In this document: positions 5,839 to 8,298 of the stretch, piece by piece
How the letters are laid out: each line of letters opens with the position of its first letter
How positions within the stretch are numbered: the stretch's first letter is position 1
Assembly (NCBI GenBank): GCA_030667205.1
Contig: DAOUWH010000060.1
Location: 1-8,298 of the forward strand
Length of the DNA stretch: 8,298 nt
Direction of reading: 5' to 3'
Source: Nitrospirota bacterium
GTDB lineage: Bacteria > Nitrospirota > Thermodesulfovibrionia > Thermodesulfovibrionales > JdFR-86
Translations under genes and position numbers: made by a program
Notes under the pieces: generated by a model
What the model was told of the DNA's origin: nothing
Databases searched by the model: none
Seen by the model: only the letters and a program-made list of their open reading frames with translations

Positions 5839-6762
5839 CTAAAACCTTCCGGCAAGTTCTAACACAACCCCCTCAAGCAGCCCTGAGTTGCTGATGAGTA
5901 CCTCGGAAAAACCCATGGTCTCCATAAGGCTAATTGTAAATATTATCCCCGGGATTATCAAGTCAGCCCTCTCCGGCTCAAGCCCCCTGAGCCCTGCCCG
6001 CTCCTGTGCCGTAAGCGAACCGAGCATGGAGGACATATCCCTGAGCCTCTCAAGGCTCATCCTGTGGTTATGGACCTTCCGGGGGTCGAACTCCTCAAGC
6101 CCCAGGTCGATGGCCGCGAGGGTGCTGGCGGTGCCCGCCGTGGCGATGAGAGAGGTATTCTCTGCCAGGCTCCTTTCGATCTCGGCCTTAAGATCGGCTG
6201 ACACGCGGTCGGCCTCGGCCCGGATGGCGCGCAGTTCGTCCTGCGACGGCGGATCCGAGCGCATGCAGGCATCCACCATCTTGACGACGCCTGCGGGCAC
6301 GGTCATGTGGCCGGGCGCCTCCCCTTCCCGCGAGTATATCAGCTCGGTGCTGCCGCCCCCGATGTCCACTATTACAAAAGAGGACGGATTCTCAACCGCC
6401 GAGAGCACGCCCATCGCCGTAAGCTCGGCCTCCCTCTCGCCGGAGATTATCTCAACCTCCATCCCAGAGGCCTGCCTTGCCCGCGTCAGAAACTCCCCGG
6501 TGTTGGTGGCCTCTCTCAGGGCGCTGGTGCCGACACACCTTGTACGCTCTGCCCCTGAATCTCTGATTATGCCGGCGAATTCTTTTAAGGTCTCAGCGCT
6601 TTTTTCCATGGCCTTTGTTGCCAGAAGCCCGGTGTCTTTCATACCGCCGGCAAGCCTCGTTATCTCGCGCTCGTACCTCAGGGGCCGGATGCGCCCGCCG
6701 GTGACCTCCGCAACGAGAAGCCTCAGAGTGTTAGAGCCTGCATCCACTGCTGCAAAACGCAT
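5839..6762 (-). CDS. Ppx/GppA family phosphatase (exopolyphosphatase or pppGpp phosphatase)
   Basis: A 307-residue protein matching the two-subdomain ASKHA-type core alone, without the C-terminal HD-like extension of the roughly 500-residue enterobacterial Ppx and GppA. Motifs in order: AAVDAGSNTLRLLVAE (4-19), CVGTSALREATN (76-87), ISGEREAELTAMGV (106-119), VIVDIGGGSTELIYS (130-144), ATAGTASTLAAIDL (207-220), ERADLIIPGIIF (264-275) and ISNSGLLEGVV (290-300). The acidic residues expected for metal-dependent hydrolysis (E113, D133, E140) are present. Family members release phosphate from polyphosphate and/or remove the 5' phosphate of pppGpp; which substrate is used here cannot be read from sequence. 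It is the first gene of the leftward cluster. No Shine-Dalgarno sequence precedes the ATG, and a TATAAT sits 5 nt upstream, so the message may be leaderless. Confidence 0.9.
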   Translation of the reverse strand: MRFAAVDAGSNTLRLLVAEVTGGRIRPLRYEREITRLAGGMKDTGLLATKAMEKSAETLKEFAGIIRDSGAERTRCVGTSALREATNTGEFLTRARQASGMEVEIISGEREAELTAMGVLSAVENPSSFVIVDIGGGSTELIYSREGEAPGHMTVPAGVVKMVDACMRSDPPSQDELRAIRAEADRVSADLKAEIERSLAENTSLIATAGTASTLAAIDLGLEEFDPRKVHNHRMSLERLRDMSSMLGSLTAQERAGLRGLEPERADLIIPGIIFTISLMETMGFSEVLISNSGLLEGVVLELAGRF

Positions 6763-6767
6763 ATTAA

Positions 6768-6773
6768 ATTATA
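6768..6773 (-). promoter_or_regulatory. Perfect TATAAT -10 box for the ppx-led cluster
   Basis: On the minus strand TATAAT ends 5 nt before the ppx ATG (6762). A start of transcription 6-7 nt downstream would fall on the start codon itself, giving leaderless mRNA, which agrees with the missing ribosome binding site. The best -35 candidates (around 6794-6799, TTAACA) have a spacer of about 20 bp, longer than ideal. The TG immediately before the box is one base closer than in a standard extended -10. Confidence 0.4.
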
Positions 6774-6797
6774 CATTACAGCAAGTTACATTATGTT
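6769..6797 (+). promoter_or_regulatory. Weak candidate promoter for the rightward response regulator
   Basis: TTATAC (6769-6774) and TATGTT (6792-6797) are separated by 17 bp. They match three and four of six consensus bases. Transcription would start around 6804, almost at the ATG at 6806, again giving a very short or absent leader. The element overlaps the ppx -10 box on the other strand, so the two promoters would compete for the same 43 bp. No -24/-12 (GG-N10-GC) sigma-54 promoter pattern was seen in this spacer. Confidence 0.25.
6772..6793. repeat. Direct repeat TACATTA in the divergent spacer
   Basis: The heptamer TACATTA occurs at 6772-6778 and 6787-6793, 15 bp start to start, inside the 43-bp AT-rich spacer between the two divergent units. 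It could be a pair of regulator half-sites. Chance in such AT-rich sequence cannot be ruled out. Confidence 0.25.
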
Positions 6798-6805
6798 AAA
6801 CTAAT

Positions 6806-8176
6806 ATGGAAATGCAGACAGTGCTCATTGTCGAAGACAAGTCCTCAATGGCCCGGATGCTCAAAGAGACGCTTGAGGCCGAAGGCTACAAGGCGGTGGT
6901 GGCCGGAGACGGCACTGTAGGCATAACTATGGTGGCGAAAGAAAGCCCCGATATCGTGCTTACCGACCTTAAGCTCCCCGGAGCCGACGGAATTGAGGTG
7001 CTGAAGGCATCAAAAGAGCACAATCCCCTCAGGCCCGTCATCGTCATGACGGCATACGGCTCGGTGCAGACCGCGGTGGAGGCCATGAAGGAAGGTGCTT
7101 TTGATTTCATCACCAAGCCCTTTGATATCGACCACCTGCTTATGCTTATCCGCAGGGCGATTGAGAACCGGAGGCTCGTTACCGAAAACATGCTCCTGAA
7201 GGAGGCGTTCTCCTCGATGGTAGGCATGCCGGAAATAGTGGGCAAAAGCAGGGCCATGGTGGATGTCGCCGAAAAGGTCCGCAAGGTCGCCGCGACCAGG
7301 TCTACAGTCCTCATCCTCGGGGAAAGCGGCACTGGAAAGGAGCTTTTTGCGAGGGCCATCCACCAGCTCAGCGACCGTAAAGACTTCCCCTACGTCCCCA
7401 TAAACTGCGCGGCAATACCCGGAACCCTTCTCGAATCAGAGCTTTTCGGATACGAAAAAGGCTCATTCACGGGTGCGGAGGCCAGAAAAACAGGCAAGTT
7501 CGAACTTGCCGACAAGGGCACGGTCTTTCTTGACGAGATCGGCGAGATGGACATGGGGATTCAGGCAAACCTTTTAAGGGCCCTTCAGGAAGGCGAGATA
7601 GAACGCATCGGAGGCAGCGGGGCGATAAAGATAGACGTCAGGGTCGTTGCCGCAAGCAACAGGGACCTTGAGCGTGCGGTCTCGGAGGGCTCATTCAGGG
7701 AGGACCTTTTCTACAGGCTGAATGTGTTTCCCGTGGAGATCCCCCCTCTGAGGGACAGGACCGGGGACATCCCGCCTCTGGTCGAGCATTTCATCGACAG
7801 GTGTTCTTCGGAAATGAACGCCGGTAGAAAGGAAATGTCTCCCGAGGCCCTCGAGATGCTCATGGGTTACGGGTGGAAGGGCAACGTCAGGGAGCTACAA
7901 AACACTATTGAGCGTGCTATAATATTATGTGAAGGCATTGCAATTACCCCCGAGCACATCTCTCTCAGCCCCGTTCAGGGCGGTTTTCCGCTGGAGCACG
8001 TTCCCATGGACGGCACGCTGAACGAGACGGCCAGGGGCGCTTTGAAGATAGCAGAGACGGAGCGTATAAGGAAGGCCCTTACGAACACAGGAGGCAATAA
8101 GACGAGGGCTGCAAAGGCGTTAAAAGTAAGCTACAAGACCCTCCTTACGAAGATTAAAGAATACGGGATAGACTAA
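6806..8176 (+). CDS. Sigma-54-dependent NtrC-family response regulator (complete)
   Basis: A 456-residue regulator with all three domains. The receiver (about 4-120) has acidic E10-D11, phospho-acceptor D54 (VLTDLKLPG), T82 and K104. The AAA+ domain (about 143-375) has Walker A GESGTGKE (172-179), sigma-54 loop GSFTGA (219-224; Ala replaced by Ser at the second position), Walker B VFLDE (240-244), sensor ASN (283-285) and arginines R298 and R304. The C-terminus carries a Fis-type helix-turn-helix (about 412-454, TRAAKALKVSYKTLLTKIKEYG). When phosphorylated it should form a ring, bind enhancer sites and drive sigma-54 open complex formation. The start could be ATG 6806 or ATG 6812; neither has a Shine-Dalgarno sequence. 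No histidine kinase is adjacent. The next gene begins 1 nt after the stop codon, so the two are probably cotranscribed. Confidence 0.96.
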   Translation: MEMQTVLIVEDKSSMARMLKETLEAEGYKAVVAGDGTVGITMVAKESPDIVLTDLKLPGADGIEVLKASKEHNPLRPVIVMTAYGSVQTAVEAMKEGAFDFITKPFDIDHLLMLIRRAIENRRLVTENMLLKEAFSSMVGMPEIVGKSRAMVDVAEKVRKVAATRSTVLILGESGTGKELFARAIHQLSDRKDFPYVPINCAAIPGTLLESELFGYEKGSFTGAEARKTGKFELADKGTVFLDEIGEMDMGIQANLLRALQEGEIERIGGSGAIKIDVRVVAASNRDLERAVSEGSFREDLFYRLNVFPVEIPPLRDRTGDIPPLVEHFIDRCSSEMNAGRKEMSPEALEMLMGYGWKGNVRELQNTIERAIILCEGIAITPEHISLSPVQGGFPLEHVPMDGTLNETARGALKIAETERIRKALTNTGGNKTRAAKALKVSYKTLLTKIKEYGID

Positions 8177-8177
8177 G

Positions 8178-8298
8178 ATGAACGTAAAGTCCGCATTAAT
8201 TTTCCTGTGCATACTCCTTGTGCCTGCCCTTGCGGTTGCGGGCCCGCCGGAGACCATAACGGCCAAGGACGGCTCGAAAATGGCCCTGATCCCTGCGA
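8178..8298 (+). CDS. Exported protein, possible formylglycine-generating-enzyme/SUMF1-fold domain (5' end only)
   Basis: Forty codons are visible before the window ends. The N-terminus is a clear Sec-type signal peptide: N-V-K, a hydrophobic core ALIFLCILLVPALAV, and a likely cleavage after AVA at residues 19-21. C11 lies inside the hydrophobic core, so it is not a lipobox. The mature part continues GPPETITAKDGSKMALIPA. The DGSKMALIPA stretch resembles the opening of formylglycine-generating-enzyme (SUMF1-like) domains, which typically read MVLIPAGxFxMG. That identification rests on about ten residues and is tentative. The ATG follows the regulator stop by 1 nt (TAAGATG), indicating a shared transcript and probable translational coupling. 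The product should act in the periplasm or envelope. Confidence 0.6.
   Translation, partial: MNVKSALIFLCILLVPALAVAGPPETITAKDGSKMALIPA

Noticed and set aside
5888..6799. Long plus-strand open frame of about 303 codons antisense to the Ppx/GppA gene
   Set aside because: Its translation is a Ser-rich mirror of the clearly conserved Ppx/GppA frame, with no domain signature or ribosome binding site.
6763..6805. Sigma-54 (-24/-12) promoter in the divergent spacer
   Set aside because: A CTTGCTG stretch on the minus strand resembles a -12 element, but there is no GG at the required upstream spacing.

Overview
The window reads as a stretch of core chromosome from a GC-rich, Gram-negative-type bacterium. 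All genes lie close together, share similar composition, and show no mobile elements, CRISPR arrays, tRNAs or rRNAs. Frequent ATA (Ile) and AGG (Arg) codons despite the GC-rich composition, two sigma-54-dependent response regulators, a cytosolic diguanylate cyclase and a short cysteine-tailed N-acetylglutamate-synthase-like protein fit the Desulfobacterota/Nitrospirota kind of lineage. This placement is an inference, not a demonstrated assignment.

Layout. Positions 1-6762 are eight genes read leftward on the minus strand, with gaps of 27, 21, 13, 68, 9, -11 and 1 nt. In transcription order they are: Ppx/GppA phosphatase (6762-5839), PAS-GAF-GGDEF diguanylate cyclase (5811-4474), GNAT acetyltransferase resembling single-domain N-acetylglutamate synthase (4452-3979), PurN (3965-3300), hypoxanthine phosphoribosyltransferase (3231-2710), QueD/PTPS-family enzyme (2700-2329), PmbA/TldE (2339-1005) and a NtrC-type response regulator (1003 to beyond position 1, so its C-terminus is missing). 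The only sizeable gap in this run, 68 nt before hpt, carries a good sigma-70-like promoter with a short palindrome between its -35 and -10 boxes. The run may therefore be two stacked transcription units.

A 43-bp AT-rich spacer (6763-6805) separates this cluster from a rightward unit. That unit holds a complete second NtrC-type response regulator (6806-8176) followed 1 nt later by the start of an exported protein (8178 onward), probably of the formylglycine-generating-enzyme/SUMF1 fold. Neither divergent gene has a recognisable Shine-Dalgarno sequence. A perfect TATAAT lies only 5 nt before the ppx start codon, which suggests leaderless mRNA.

How the genes may work together. The leftward cluster joins guanine-nucleotide and signalling biochemistry (Ppx/GppA, c-di-GMP synthesis from GTP, PurN in purine synthesis, HPRT salvage to IMP/GMP, QueD consuming a GTP-derived pterin) with the first step of arginine synthesis and a TldE-type protease subunit. 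Transcriptional control through sigma-54 sits at both ends, but no histidine kinase is visible for either regulator. I see no clear undescribed system. The items most worth checking are the hpt promoter/operator, the divergent leaderless spacer, the cysteine motif of the acetyltransferase, and the tight coupling of a response regulator to pmbA.
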